A stretch of 64,000 nt of DNA from Christensenellaceae bacterium (GCA_031260975.1 JAISKJ010000003.1:165758-229757), one strand, 5' to 3'. Numbered from the stretch's first letter, positions 25,901 through 33,793 are shown. A program made the numbers and translations. Notes: generated by a model from the letters alone, not told the origin.

Positions 25901-26431
25901 GATTTCGTGGCTTGTTCTGAACCCATCAAAAAAGTGTATAAACGGCACGCTGCTTTTAAGGGCGGTTATATGAGCAATCGCCGCCATATCCATGGCCTCC
26001 TGCACCGAGGTGCTGTTTAGCATTGCAAACCCTGTGGCCCTGCACGCCATAACATCGCTGTGATCGCCAAAGATGGATAGGGCATGGGTTGAGAGTGTAC
26101 GCGCTGAAACATGGAATACCGCGGGCAAAAGCTCACCTGCGATTTTATACATATTGGGTATCATAAGCAGCAACCCCTGCGAGCATGTGAAAGTTGTGGC
26201 AAGAGAGCCGGCACTAAGTGCCCCGTGAACAGCGCCCGCTGCACCCCCTTCGCTTTGAAACTGAGTGACACTTACCGTTTCATTAAAAAGATTTTTTATC
26301 TGACGGCTCTGCATTTCATCAGCAAGCTCTGACATTGCCGAGCTTGGAGTAATGGGATAAATCGCTGCCATATCACTGAAGGCATATGCGGCCGTTGCCG
26401 CTGCCTGATTTCCATCTACTGTAATTTTCAT
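22925..26431 (-). CDS. nifJ: Pyruvate:ferredoxin (flavodoxin) oxidoreductase
   Basis: 1168 residues, a full single-chain PFOR, from ATG 26431 with GGAGGA 4 nt upstream. Domain I starts YPITPSSAMSE; the 2x[4Fe-4S] domain has CIQCNMCSFVCP and CTGCENCVKVCP; the TPP domain carries CAGCGETPY (proximal cluster), GDGWAYDIGFGGLDHVL and NVYVAQIGMG. It oxidises pyruvate to acetyl-CoA and CO2 and passes electrons to ferredoxin, the main pyruvate route of anaerobic fermenters. The gene is monocistronic, with its own promoter, an operator-like palindrome and a terminator. The domain VI cysteine following the TPP site is not obvious, but the protein reads intact. Confidence 0.97.
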   Translation of the reverse strand: MKITVDGNQAAATAAYAFSDMAAIYPITPSSAMSELADEMQSRQIKNLFNETVSVTQFQSEGGAAGAVHGALSAGSLATTFTCSQGLLLMIPNMYKIAGELLPAVFHVSARTLSTHALSIFGDHSDVMACRATGFAMLNSTSVQEAMDMAAIAHITALKSSVPFIHFFDGFRTSHEINKIDNLEQGTLKKLLPMDAVIAFKARGLSSTKPHQQGTAQNPDIFFQNREASNTYYSSVEKHLKNTFEEFANLTGRKYSSVEYFGAPDAIDIIVIMASGYHTAKQTAAELNKLGKKTGVVLIRLYRPFPADSFIKALPKTVKNLSVLDRTKECGAGGEPLYKDICTAMLDGGASAGSACFASKSNFLREINVFGGIYGLGGKEFTPAMVKAVFDNMASKTPKQKFTVGITDDVSHTSLPVEKFNLNSGGTSCKFYGLGSDGTVSANKNSIKIIGENTDLNCQGYFEFDSKKSGSLTISHLRFGKLDIDAPYLIDNADFAACHNINYIGKYDMLNDLKSGGTFLLNSPYSADMLGTILPDNFLTQLKQKKINFYIIDANRIAQENRLGGRINVIMQASFFYLTKIMPYSKVEELLIDAAQKTYKKKGEAILRANTAAIKATTAGLVRVDLSKFTASSKLKQKSNDEYYNSFILPIERKLGDTLPVSQFDPRGRVPTNTSKFEKRGISIESPCWIKQNCIQCNMCSFVCPHAAIRPVLVKNSDIKDAPSTFDTLHAMGVPEHQFRIQINVADCTGCENCVKVCPAKEKALKMTNSVKLNKAEETNYNFSQTLPENPQTIFKSNTLKGSQFIKPLFEFSGACAGCGETPYIKLATQLFGKRMLIANATGCSSIYGGSAPSCPYAQNSMGHGPAWASSLFEDNAEFGLGIYLAKKKDREALKTRVTEFVKTNPEHKATTLLNEWLQSFDDGEKSYELAQKLTPITKDIAEFSLYQNSFTKESTWLIGGDGWAYDIGFGGLDHVLASGENVNILVLDTEVYSNTGGQTSKSTPLSATAKFSMGGKRTPKKDLGLIAMTYNNVYVAQIGMGADMNQTVKAMWEAEQHDGPSIIIAYSPCINHGINMNEAQNEIKKAVECGYWHLYRYNPSLLEQNKNPFTLDSNPPTRDYLEFLEGESRYAALKKIDPKLATELHLLSKESAEQRYKRYLELANKKF

Positions 26432-26488
26432 AATTCCTCCAAATATTGTGTGTTGCAAACAAAGACGATACTTTGTTTTGGCAAAACG

Positions 26489-26507
26489 GCAAAATTTAAA
26501 ATTTTGC
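26489..26507 (-). promoter_or_regulatory. Perfect 9-1-9 palindrome in the PFOR leader
   Basis: GCAAAATTT and its complement around one central A, located about +7 to +25 from the predicted transcript start. A repressor site is likely; it does not match the Rex consensus I know. Confidence 0.5.
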
Positions 26508-26520
26508 TAACACATCATAA

Positions 26521-26549
26521 TTATAAACAATAGCTGACAAAATAGCAAA
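26521..26549 (-). promoter_or_regulatory. PFOR promoter
   Basis: -35 TTGCTA (26544-26549), 17-nt spacer, -10 TATAAT (26521-26526). Confidence 0.7.
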
Positions 26550-26579
26550 TAACTTTTAGAGTTTTGAATTTTTTTGATG

Positions 26580-26608
26580 TTGTAAAATTTGAGCAGATAT
26601 GATATAAT
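26580..26608 (+). promoter_or_regulatory. Promoter of the truA-nudix gene, nearly leaderless
   Basis: -35 TTGTAA (26580-26585), 17-nt spacer, -10 TATAAT (26603-26608) with TG extension. The predicted start is 3-4 nt before ATG 26618 and no ribosome-binding site exists. Confidence 0.7.
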
Positions 26609-26617
26609 TAAATCGTT

Positions 26618-27895
26618 ATGAAGAATATTCAATTGATTTTAGAATATTTAGGCACCAATTATAACGGATATCAAAAGCAGAAAAACGGAAAAAGCGTTCA
26701 AAGTGAACTCGAGCGGGCAATAAAGGAGGCCTTGGACGAGACGCCTGTGATTTATGCCAGCGGCCGGACGGATGCCGGCGTTCACGCCAAGGGGCAAGTA
26801 GTAAATTTTGTGACAGATACAACTATTCCGTCTGACAAGATAGCTGTCAAGCTTAATATGTATTTGCCAAAGGATATCAGTATAATTGAAAGCAGAGAAG
26901 TGAGCAAGGATTTTAATGCCCGCTTTTGGGCTGTTGCCAAGGAATATCAATATAGAATATGCAAGAGTGAGCATATGAGCATATTTGAAAAAGACAGGGC
27001 TATGCATTACCCCTATAAGCTTGATATGGACAAGCTGAAAGAAGCTGCCGGCAAGCTTGTCGGCGAGCACGACTTCGGCGGATTTCAGGCAAGCAAAAGC
27101 GACCTTAAGGGGGATAGCATACGCAAGATTATACGCGCCGACTTTGAAGAAAAAGACCACGGTATTTTGATTTTTAAGATAAGAGGTACGGGATTTTTGT
27201 ATAATATGGTGCGCATAATTGTGGGCACTCTTCTTGATATTGGCAGCGGCAAAAAAGATATGGGTATAATCGACAAAATTTTTGAAACTAAAGATCGTAC
27301 TCTGGCCGGAAAAACCGTTCCTGCTTGCGGACTATATTTGAAGAGAGTATATTATAACAACGGCGAAGCAAAAACGCTGGATGAAAACTCATATTCGTAT
27401 CAGCGGGCAAAGTTGTATTATAAGCATACTGTTGAAGGCACGGTATTTAAAAAAGCCAGAGGTATTATTGTTGATGGTAATGAGATTGTAGCTATTTGTG
27501 AGATAAAGCCCAAAGGCAAGGTATATTTTGTGACAGGCGGCGGCGTTGAAGAAGGTGAGGCTCCCGAAGCTGCGATGGTGCGCGAAGCCAAAGAAGAGAT
27601 GAACGCCGACGTAAAAGTAATAAAACTGCTGTATATTTTAAAAGAACGTTTCGTTAAGCAGATGTTTGAGTTTAAGATAGATTGTGAGAGGCATACATAC
27701 TATTATCTTTGCTGTCTTGTTGGCGGCGACCTTGATATAATTGGGCGGGAAGAGTTTGATGGCGACCAATTTGAGGTTGCAAGACTTCCTAAAAAAATGG
27801 TAAACAAGCTCCTAATCCCCAGACCTGTTCAGAAAGCCTTTTTCAGAAACGAAAAGATAAGAGAAAAGAGACGAAATAAGCACGAACCTTTATAG
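26618..27895 (+). CDS. truA: tRNA pseudouridine synthase A fused to a Nudix hydrolase domain
   Basis: 425 residues. Residues 1-247 are a complete TruA: YLGTNYNGYQKQ near the start, catalytic Asp in GRTDAGVHA, and RGTGFLYNMVRIIVGTL. After a linker around 248-260, residues 262-425 form a Nudix domain with the box GGVEEGE...REAKEEMNADV (consensus Gly replaced by Asn near the end). TruA modifies positions 38-40 of many tRNAs. The Nudix part would hydrolyse a nucleoside diphosphate derivative, substrate unknown. The frame is continuous through the join with no stop or shift. The C-terminus is basic (RKNEKIREKRRNK-like). The transcript appears to start just before the ATG. Confidence 0.88.
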   Translation: MKNIQLILEYLGTNYNGYQKQKNGKSVQSELERAIKEALDETPVIYASGRTDAGVHAKGQVVNFVTDTTIPSDKIAVKLNMYLPKDISIIESREVSKDFNARFWAVAKEYQYRICKSEHMSIFEKDRAMHYPYKLDMDKLKEAAGKLVGEHDFGGFQASKSDLKGDSIRKIIRADFEEKDHGILIFKIRGTGFLYNMVRIIVGTLLDIGSGKKDMGIIDKIFETKDRTLAGKTVPACGLYLKRVYYNNGEAKTLDENSYSYQRAKLYYKHTVEGTVFKKARGIIVDGNEIVAICEIKPKGKVYFVTGGGVEEGEAPEAAMVREAKEEMNADVKVIKLLYILKERFVKQMFEFKIDCERHTYYYLCCLVGGDLDIIGREEFDGDQFEVARLPKKMVNKLLIPRPVQKAFFRNEKIREKRRNKHEPL

Positions 27896-27925
27896 GTCAC
27901 TCCTGTGTAAACTCATAAAATTCCC

Positions 27926-27954
27926 TTGACAAGAGGGGATTTTTGTATTAGAAT
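27926..27954 (+). promoter_or_regulatory. Promoter of the rplM-rpsI operon
   Basis: -35 TTGACA (27926-27931), 17-nt spacer, -10 TAGAAT (27949-27954). Confidence 0.75.
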
Positions 27955-27960
27955 AATCGC

Positions 27961-28069
27961 AAGTCCCAAATTGGGGGATTATTTTCTATTAGGCCATAGA
28001 TTTACACAAATTAGCCCTTGTTTGAATAAAGGAATAAGAGAAAATCACAAATTTTTAAGGAGAAAAACA
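27961..28069 (+). promoter_or_regulatory. 5' leader of the L13-S9 operon, possible autoregulatory RNA
   Basis: About 110 nt of non-coding leader, with a small hairpin AGTCCCAAATTGGGGGATT near its start. L13 operons in Bacillota often have a ribosomal-protein leader at this place; I could not match its consensus with certainty. Confidence 0.35.
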
Positions 28070-28513
28070 ATGAAAACATATATGGCAAAGCCGGGACAGG
28101 TACAGAGTTCATGGTATATTGTTGATGCTGCGGGAATTCCTCTGGGTAGAGTTGCTACTCAGGTGGCAACGCTTCTACGAAGCAAACACAGACCTGAATA
28201 TACTCCGCATGTTGATATCGGCGACAGCGTAGTGGTTGTGAACAGCGACAAGTTGGTGCTTACGGGTAACAAATTGGAGCAGAAAATACACTATACTCAC
28301 TCAGGCTACCCGGGCGGACTTAAAAGTACTAAGTATGCTATTATGATGGAAAAAAAGAGTGATGAAGCGCTTAAGCTTGCCGTCAAGGGCATGCTTGCAA
28401 AAAACAGCATCGGAAGAAAACAAATCAAACGCCTTAAGGTTTATAAAGACGGCACTCATCCGCATGAGGCTCAGAAACCTGTGGCTGTTAAGTTGAAAGG
28501 AGGCAGAATCTGA
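28070..28513 (+). CDS. rplM: 50S ribosomal protein L13
   Basis: 147 residues from ATG 28070, with AAGGAG 8 nt upstream; the frame is open further up but that part is the leader. [16 protein letters not shown], the central [12 protein letters not shown], and [11 protein letters not shown] with a [10 protein letters not shown] segment are L13 hallmarks. It binds 23S rRNA early in 50S assembly. Its stop codon overlaps the start of rpsI by one base, so the pair is translationally coupled. Confidence 0.96.
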   Translation: MKTYMAKPGQVQSSWYIVDAAGIPLGRVATQVATLLRSKHRPEYTPHVDIGDSVVVVNSDKLVLTGNKLEQKIHYTHSGYPGGLKSTKYAIMMEKKSDEALKLAVKGMLAKNSIGRKQIKRLKVYKDGTHPHEAQKPVAVKLKGGRI

Positions 28514-29073
28514 TGGCAGAAGAAGTAAAGAAAACCGCAGCTAAAAAGCCTGCGGCAGAAGTTAAATCCGCAAAAGAGGTTAAAATAGCTCCTGCAAAAG
28601 AAGTGAAGGCAGCTCCCGCAAAAACAGCGGAGAACCCCACCCCCGCAAAAATTGCCGTAAAAGTTAAGGCCGTAAAATCAAAACCCGGCCAGACGATTTC
28701 AACGGGCAGACGTAAAAAATCGGTTGCAAGAGTAAGACTTTACGCCGGCGGTAGCGGAAAAATCACTATCAATGACATTGACATTGACAAGTACCTCAAC
28801 CTTGATACTCTTAAGCTTATTGTAAGGCAGCCTATGGTACTGACCGGAACTGCTGACAAATATGACGTGATTGTAAATGTTTACGGCGGCGGACAGAGCG
28901 GACAAGCCGGAGCTATAAGACACGGAATTGCAAGAGCGCTTTTGAAAGAAAGTGAGACCTATAGAGCCGAGCTTAAGAAAGCAGGTTTCCTGACTCGTGA
29001 CAGCCGTATGAAAGAGCGTAAAAAATACGGTCTTAAAAAGGCAAGAAGAGCACCGCAGTTCAGCAAGAGATAA
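28513..29073 (+). CDS. rpsI: 30S ribosomal protein S9 with Lys/Ala-rich N-terminal extension
   Basis: 186 residues. Residues 58-186 are a normal S9: [54 protein letters not shown] and the terminal QFSKR tail that reaches the ribosomal P site. Residues 1-57 are an added low-complexity stretch of Ala, Lys, Pro and Val with repeated AKEVK/APAK words; standard S9 is about 130 residues. The start is fixed by overlap with rplM (GGAGGCAG upstream). Confidence 0.95.
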   Translation: MAEEVKKTAAKKPAAEVKSAKEVKIAPAKEVKAAPAKTAENPTPAKIAVKVKAVKSKPGQTISTGRRKKSVARVRLYAGGSGKITINDIDIDKYLNLDTLKLIVRQPMVLTGTADKYDVIVNVYGGGQSGQAGAIRHGIARALLKESETYRAELKKAGFLTRDSRMKERKKYGLKKARRAPQFSKR

Positions 29074-29082
29074 TAATAAAAG

Positions 29083-29106
29083 AACACCAAATTTTGGTGT
29101 TTTTTT
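29083..29106 (+). terminator. Terminator of the rplM-rpsI operon
   Basis: AACACCAA / TTGGTGTT with a 3-nt loop and seven T. Confidence 0.88.
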
Positions 29107-29153
29107 GTAGATTGGGTGCCTCACTAGATTTTTTTTAAACCTGCCCCTAAAGT

Positions 29154-29182
29154 TTTACAAAACTTTATTTTTTTGATACAAT
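29154..29182 (+). promoter_or_regulatory. Promoter of trxB
   Basis: -35 TTTACA (29154-29159), 17-nt spacer, -10 TACAAT (29177-29182) with TG extension. Confidence 0.75.
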
Positions 29183-29206
29183 ATATATATCAACTTGGAG
29201 GAAGTA

Positions 29207-30130
29207 ATGAACAGTTTTGATTTGCTTATTTTGGGGGCGGGACCTGCGGGATTTTCTGCGGCGATTTATGCTAAGCGCGCAGGGTTGAATGTAGGTATCA
29301 TTGAGAAATCGGTGCCGGGTGGGGCCGTAGCCATTACACAGGAGGTGTGTAATTATCCGGGTATAAAGTCAATTGGAGGCATGGAGCTTGCCGCTCAAAT
29401 GTTTGAGCATATGACAAGTCTGGGCGTTGAAATTATTTTTGATGAGGTTGTCTCCACAGATTTTAGCGGTAAAGAGAAGTTCATAAAATGCCTTAAAGGT
29501 GAATATACTGCAAAGACTGTGCTTATAGCAATCGGAGCTGCGGCCAGAAAGCTTAATCTGAATAATGAAAGAGACTATCTGGGCAGAGGGCTGAGTTATT
29601 GTGCCACATGCGACGGAACATTGTTTAAAGGCAAGACGGTGGCGGTTGTAGGCGGCGGAAACAGTGCACTTGAGGATGCCGTTTATATGAGCGGACTTGC
29701 AGATAAAGTATATTTAATTCATCGCAGGGGTGAGTTTAGGGGAGATGATATCCTCGAAAAAACAGTGAGAGCAAACCAAAATGTGGAGCTGATGCTGTAT
29801 AGCCGCATCAGTGCGCTTGAAGGAAAGCCAAACCTGAAACAGATTGAACTTGAAAATATTCAAGACGGCACCACAAAAAAACTGAATACAGAAGGGGTAT
29901 TTGTGGCAATAGGCAGGGGCCCCGACACTGAAGTTATAGACAAAAACGTGGCTAAGAATGAAGCTGGTTATATTATTGCTGACGAAAAGATGCGGACAAA
30001 TATTGAGGGTGTATATGTTGCAGGAGACATAAGAGATACGCCGCTGCGTCAAATTGTAACAGCAACGGCCGACGGGGCTATTGCTGCAACAAGCGCTTTT
30101 GGTTTTATCAAAAGCGGAAAGTTTAGATAA
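29207..30130 (+). CDS. trxB: Thioredoxin reductase (NADPH)
   Basis: 307 residues from ATG 29207, with TTGGAGG upstream. It carries FAD-binding GAGPAGFSAAIYA, the redox pair CATC in YCATCDG, NAD(P)-binding VVGGGNSALEDA, HRR (NADPH phosphate recognition) and a C-terminal GVYVAGDIRDTPLRQIVTA split across the FAD site. It reduces thioredoxin with NADPH in the cytosol. The small membrane protein gene follows after 13 nt. Confidence 0.95.
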   Translation: MNSFDLLILGAGPAGFSAAIYAKRAGLNVGIIEKSVPGGAVAITQEVCNYPGIKSIGGMELAAQMFEHMTSLGVEIIFDEVVSTDFSGKEKFIKCLKGEYTAKTVLIAIGAAARKLNLNNERDYLGRGLSYCATCDGTLFKGKTVAVVGGGNSALEDAVYMSGLADKVYLIHRRGEFRGDDILEKTVRANQNVELMLYSRISALEGKPNLKQIELENIQDGTTKKLNTEGVFVAIGRGPDTEVIDKNVAKNEAGYIIADEKMRTNIEGVYVAGDIRDTPLRQIVTATADGAIAATSAFGFIKSGKFR

Positions 30131-30143
30131 AGGAGGGGGGAAC

Positions 30144-30374
30144 ATGAGAGCACTATTTCAAATTCTGATAGCAATTGCAATTGGTATTGTGGGCGTGGTA
30201 GGACTGCAGATGCTGACATTCTGGATTTCTGGTGGAGATATGTCGGGCACAACATTTGCAAGCGTCTGGGAAGCAGTTAAAGAAGTTGCAACAAAACCAA
30301 TATATTATGCTCAGGTGCTGGGACTTGCGGGCTTTGTGGGCTTCTTGATGGTTGTAGGTCACAGACACAAATAA
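30144..30374 (+). CDS. Small two-helix membrane protein
   Basis: 76 residues from ATG 30144, with AAAGGAGGGG upstream. Two membrane segments (around 3-27 and 53-70) are separated by a polar loop, ending in GHRHK. I do not recognise a family. The 13-nt gap from trxB and a shared terminator indicate one transcript. Confidence 0.75.
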   Translation: MRALFQILIAIAIGIVGVVGLQMLTFWISGGDMSGTTFASVWEAVKEVATKPIYYAQVLGLAGFVGFLMVVGHRHK

Positions 30375-30396
30375 AGTTTTTAAAACACAAATAACT

Positions 30397-30426
30397 TAAC
30401 CGCCAAATTTGACGGTAGGTTTTTTG
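30397..30426 (+). terminator. Terminator of the trxB operon
   Basis: AACCGCCAAATTTGACGG-type imperfect stem followed by GGTTTTTT. Confidence 0.65.
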
Positions 30427-30463
30427 GTCAAAAAATGCTAAGTAAGCCTTAGTATTTTTTTGT

Positions 30464-30491
30464 TTGATAGCATAATTAAATTGAATATAAT
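30464..30491 (+). promoter_or_regulatory. Promoter of the deacetylase gene with a 5-7 nt leader
   Basis: -35 TTGATA (30464-30469), 16-nt spacer, -10 TATAAT (30486-30491); the ATG is at 30504 and has no ribosome-binding site. Confidence 0.65.
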
Positions 30492-30503
30492 CAAACTAAA
30501 ACT

Positions 30504-31358
30504 ATGCAAAGAAATAACATTTTTATAAAAAATAAAATCTTAATATATTTTTTGGTTTTGTCTCTTGGTTTTTCTTTATTATTTTTTGGTTTTACAAAAA
30601 AATTAAGGGCGTTTGCTGAAGATGAGCAAAGCGGAACTATAGCGCTTCCTATTCTTATGTATCATGCGGTCTTTCCTGACGGTTGTAAGCTTGTGCCGTA
30701 TTCAATACATATTTCTTCACTTCAACAAGATTTGGATTTCATCATAGAGCAAGGCTATACAACAGTGCTGACCTCTGACCTCATAGCTTTTGTTGAAAAT
30801 AAAGGAGCTTTGCCTCCAAAACCTATTATGCTCACTTTTGATGATGGCTTTTATAATATACTGCATCTTGTTTTGCCGGAGCTCGAAAAAAGGAATATGA
30901 GGGTCGTTTGTTCGGTCACCGGAATTTTCAGTGAAAAAGAAGCACGCGATGATGACCGCTATGGCTATTTGAGCTTTGAAGATATAGCTAGGCTTCAAAA
31001 CAGCGGCCGTGTTGAGATTGCCAATCATTCATACAATCTGCACCGTTTATACCGCGGACAAATTGGTATGAAAAAGATTTTCTCCGAGCAGGAAGAAGAT
31101 TATAAAAAAAGATTTACGCAAGATGTCATGAAACTTCAGGATAAACTTAAAAATTTTGGTGTTGAACCGATTGCACTTGCTTATCCTTACGGTTTTTTTG
31201 AAAAGACAAGCGACCAATATCTTAAGGAACTTGGTTTTAAGGCCAGCTTTATCTGTTTTGAAAAAGTGAACAGGCTGAAAAGGGGCGACAGTCTTTTTGG
31301 GCTCTCGCGTTTTAACCGTGACCGTCAGACTGCTCAGCAAATTTTAAGTAAAATCTAA
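30504..31358 (+). CDS. Exported polysaccharide deacetylase (NodB fold)
   Basis: 284 residues. A basic N-terminus and one hydrophobic segment (around 12-30) form a signal or anchor, ending near AFAEDE. The NodB core has LMYHAV, TFDDGF with the catalytic and metal Asp, and NHSYNLH with the metal His pair, then AYPYG. It removes N-acetyl (or O-acetyl) groups from a cell-envelope polysaccharide, probably peptidoglycan, outside the membrane. It is monocistronic. The transcript appears nearly leaderless. Confidence 0.88.
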   Translation: MQRNNIFIKNKILIYFLVLSLGFSLLFFGFTKKLRAFAEDEQSGTIALPILMYHAVFPDGCKLVPYSIHISSLQQDLDFIIEQGYTTVLTSDLIAFVENKGALPPKPIMLTFDDGFYNILHLVLPELEKRNMRVVCSVTGIFSEKEARDDDRYGYLSFEDIARLQNSGRVEIANHSYNLHRLYRGQIGMKKIFSEQEEDYKKRFTQDVMKLQDKLKNFGVEPIALAYPYGFFEKTSDQYLKELGFKASFICFEKVNRLKRGDSLFGLSRFNRDRQTAQQILSKI

Positions 31359-31361
31359 AAC

Positions 31362-31394
31362 AAAGACGCGCCTTTTTGTTGGCCTTTGTCTTTT
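31362..31394 (+). terminator. Probable terminator after the deacetylase gene
   Basis: AAAGAC / GTCTTTTT with an inner GCC/GGC pair and unpaired bases between; moderate quality. Confidence 0.5.
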
Positions 31395-31489
31395 TAATTT
31401 TTTATTGTCTTAGGTTTTCACATTTTTGTTAAGACTTAAATATATTATTTTCATAAAACTGTCTAGTTGAGGTTTTTGTGAGGTGTAAT

Positions 31490-32812
31490 ATGTTTGGAAC
31501 AGACGGAATAAGAGGTGTTTTTGGGCAGCAGATAACCTGCAGTTTGGCCTTTGAGGTGGGCCGGGCTCTTGGAATAAAATGCATAAAGCATAAGGGTAAA
31601 GGTATTATTGTTGGAAGAGATACCCGCCCAAGCGGTGTGGCGTTGTCAATGGCCATCATCAGCGGCATTCTCAGTCAGGGTGTAAATGTGACCGATGCGG
31701 GGGTTGCGACTACGCCTGCGGTAGGATTTATGGCACGTCAGGGTTATAATTTTGGAGTTGTGCTGACCGCAAGTCATAATCCCAGCGAATATAACGGTAT
31801 AAAAATATTTAATAAAATGGGTATGAAGCTCTCGGCAAAAGAAGAGAGTGATATAGAAAATGTTCACAAAAATATTAACAGATATGCCTATAGCAAAGAA
31901 GTAGGAAAACTAAAAAATATAAAGACTAAGCCTTATTTTGAGTTTTTGGCTTCAGTTTTGGAAAAGAAAAAGCTTGACCTGAGTGTGTGCTTTGACTGTG
32001 CTAACGGTGCTGCCGGAGGTGTTGTAAAAAATGTGTTCAAAGACAGATTTAAGGAGTTATTTTTGATAAATGTAGGGGTGAACGGAATTAATATTAACAA
32101 AGGCTGCGGGGCGACTTCGGTGGGGGCTCTTAGGCAGTTTGTGGTGTCAAAGAAGCTTGATTTCGGATTTGCTTTTGACGGCGACGCTGATCGGGTGGTG
32201 ATGATAAACAACCGCGGAGACACAATAGACGGTGACGGAATTTTGTGTATTCTGACAGAATATTTTTTAAGTCTGGGCGGATTTTCAGGTCCGGTTGTAG
32301 GAACTGTTTTGACAAATCTGGGGCTTGAAAATTATCTGAGTTTAAAGGGTATTGAGCTTTTTAGAACTCCTGTCGGAGATAAGTTTATAAGTGAACATAT
32401 GTTCAAAAATAAACTTGTGCTTGGCGGGGAGCCTGCAGGGCATATAATTTTGTCGAAATTTAACCCTACGGGTGACGGAATTTTATGCTCTATTTTGTTG
32501 ATTTTGGCGGCCGTTAGACAAGGCAGACACCCAGAAAAAATGCTTTTAGGCTATAAACAAATTCCGCAATATTATCTGAATATAAAATATGAACCCGACC
32601 GCTCGGTCGGAAATGCCGAACGTCTGGATACCGCTGAAATAGTGAAGAAATACGTCAAGAAATTAGATAAAAATTGCCGACTAGTCGTTCGGAAAAGCGG
32701 TACTGAACCGGTAATCCGTGTTATGATTGAAGGAGAAAATAAAGAAAAAATTGAGCGGATTTTGTGTGAAATTGAAGAAGAGCTGGACAGTATGAATGTT
32801 CCCGTTCACTAA
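31490..32812 (+). CDS. glmM: Phosphoglucosamine mutase
   Basis: 440 residues from ATG 31490; MFGTDGIRG is the normal start of the family and GAGGTG lies just upstream, so the GTG at 31478 is not used. The active-site phosphoserine loop reads TASHNPSEYNGIKIF, the metal loop DGDADR, the sugar-binding loop GGEPAGHI, and the phosphate-binding end RKSGTEPVIRVM. It interconverts glucosamine-6-phosphate and glucosamine-1-phosphate for UDP-GlcNAc and peptidoglycan synthesis. Confidence 0.96.
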   Translation: MFGTDGIRGVFGQQITCSLAFEVGRALGIKCIKHKGKGIIVGRDTRPSGVALSMAIISGILSQGVNVTDAGVATTPAVGFMARQGYNFGVVLTASHNPSEYNGIKIFNKMGMKLSAKEESDIENVHKNINRYAYSKEVGKLKNIKTKPYFEFLASVLEKKKLDLSVCFDCANGAAGGVVKNVFKDRFKELFLINVGVNGININKGCGATSVGALRQFVVSKKLDFGFAFDGDADRVVMINNRGDTIDGDGILCILTEYFLSLGGFSGPVVGTVLTNLGLENYLSLKGIELFRTPVGDKFISEHMFKNKLVLGGEPAGHIILSKFNPTGDGILCSILLILAAVRQGRHPEKMLLGYKQIPQYYLNIKYEPDRSVGNAERLDTAEIVKKYVKKLDKNCRLVVRKSGTEPVIRVMIEGENKEKIERILCEIEEELDSMNVPVH

Positions 32813-32966
32813 AGCTCAGGTTTATAGCACTGCTACTCACTTAGCTTCCCCTGAGAAAAGGAAGAAATATGACGGCCGGCTGGGTTTTCTTTAGATACAC
32901 ATAGACACTTGTCACATGCAGGATGTGAGGAGTGCTGCAGTTTTTTTGGCGAAACGTGTAAAATAG

Positions 32967-32995
32967 TTGGAGATTTTTTGTGTTTTTGCTAAAAT
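32967..32995 (+). promoter_or_regulatory. Promoter of ung, leaderless
   Basis: -35 TTGGAG (32967-32972), 17-nt spacer, -10 TAAAAT (32990-32995) with TG extension. The predicted start falls on the GTG at 33002. Confidence 0.6.
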
Positions 32996-33001
32996 ATAGT
33001 T

Positions 33002-33667
33002 GTGTTTTATATAACAAAAAATTGGTATGATATTTTGAAGGGTGAGTTCGACAAGGACTACTTTAAAACACTGCAAAAATTTTTGAAGGAAGAATATAAT
33101 GGGCAGACAATTTATCCTGAAGCAAAAAATGTTTTTGCAGCACTTAACCTTACAAGATTTAATGACGTAAAAGTTGTTATAATCGGGCAGGACCCGTATA
33201 TCAACCCCAGGCAGGCGCACGGACTTTGCTTTTCGGTTGAAAGCACCGAGCCTCCGCCGAGTTTGAAGAATATTTATAAAGAGCTTATGGATGATTGCGG
33301 CTGCAGTTTGCCAAAAGGAGGAAACCTTACTAATTGGGCAAAGCAGGGTGTGCTTTTGCTAAACAGTGTTTTGACTGTCAGAGCAGGAATGTCATTCAGT
33401 CATAAGGGCAAAGGGTGGGAAGAGTTTACTCACAAAATAATTGAGCTTTTGAGCAAGCGTGAGGACCCTATTATATTTTTGGTTTGGGGGTCGGGAGCAA
33501 GAAAAATTTTGGAGGATATTGACATAAGCCGGCACAAGGTGTTGTTTGCCGCTCACCCAAGTCCTCTGTCGGCACAAAACGGTTTTTTTGGTTGCAGGCA
33601 TTTTTCAAAGGCTAATCAGATTTTGAAAGAGTGGAACAAGCCCGAGATTGATTGGCAGATAGAATAA
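33002..33667 (+). CDS. ung: Uracil-DNA glycosylase
   Basis: 221 residues from GTG 33002, MFYITKNWYDIL being a usual family start. GQDPYINPRQAHGLCFS holds the water-activating Asp; LLLNSVLTVR and HPSPLSAQNGFFG (catalytic His, DNA-intercalating loop) follow. It removes uracil from DNA to start base-excision repair. There is no ribosome-binding site; the promoter places the transcript start at the start codon. Confidence 0.96.
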   Translation: MFYITKNWYDILKGEFDKDYFKTLQKFLKEEYNGQTIYPEAKNVFAALNLTRFNDVKVVIIGQDPYINPRQAHGLCFSVESTEPPPSLKNIYKELMDDCGCSLPKGGNLTNWAKQGVLLLNSVLTVRAGMSFSHKGKGWEEFTHKIIELLSKREDPIIFLVWGSGARKILEDIDISRHKVLFAAHPSPLSAQNGFFGCRHFSKANQILKEWNKPEIDWQIE

Positions 33668-33668
33668 T

Positions 33669-33693
33669 AAAGGGGGCAAATGCCCCTTTTTTT
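33669..33693 (+). terminator. Terminator after ung
   Basis: AAAGGGGGC / GCCCCTTT around a 4-nt loop (one bulged G) and seven T. Confidence 0.85.
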
Positions 33694-33763
33694 AATCCCC
33701 TTCAAAGGTGTTCTGAGGAGAATTTAGTCTTTTAAAGATTTTGTGAAAAATGTGTATAAAAAT

Positions 33764-33793
33764 TTGCTAATTTAGGGTATTTTTTGGTATACT
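33764..33793 (+). promoter_or_regulatory. Promoter of the giant surface protein gene
   Basis: -35 TTGCTA (33764-33769), 18-nt spacer, -10 TATACT (33788-33793) with TG extension; 5' UTR about 80 nt. Confidence 0.65.

Noticed and set aside
26618..27895. Two separate genes truA and nudix
   Set aside because: No stop codon, start with ribosome-binding site, or frameshift between the domains; the frame is continuous.
32813..32960. Small ORFs between glmM and ung
   Set aside because: No ribosome-binding site or promoter and no recognisable protein; treated as ordinary intergenic DNA.
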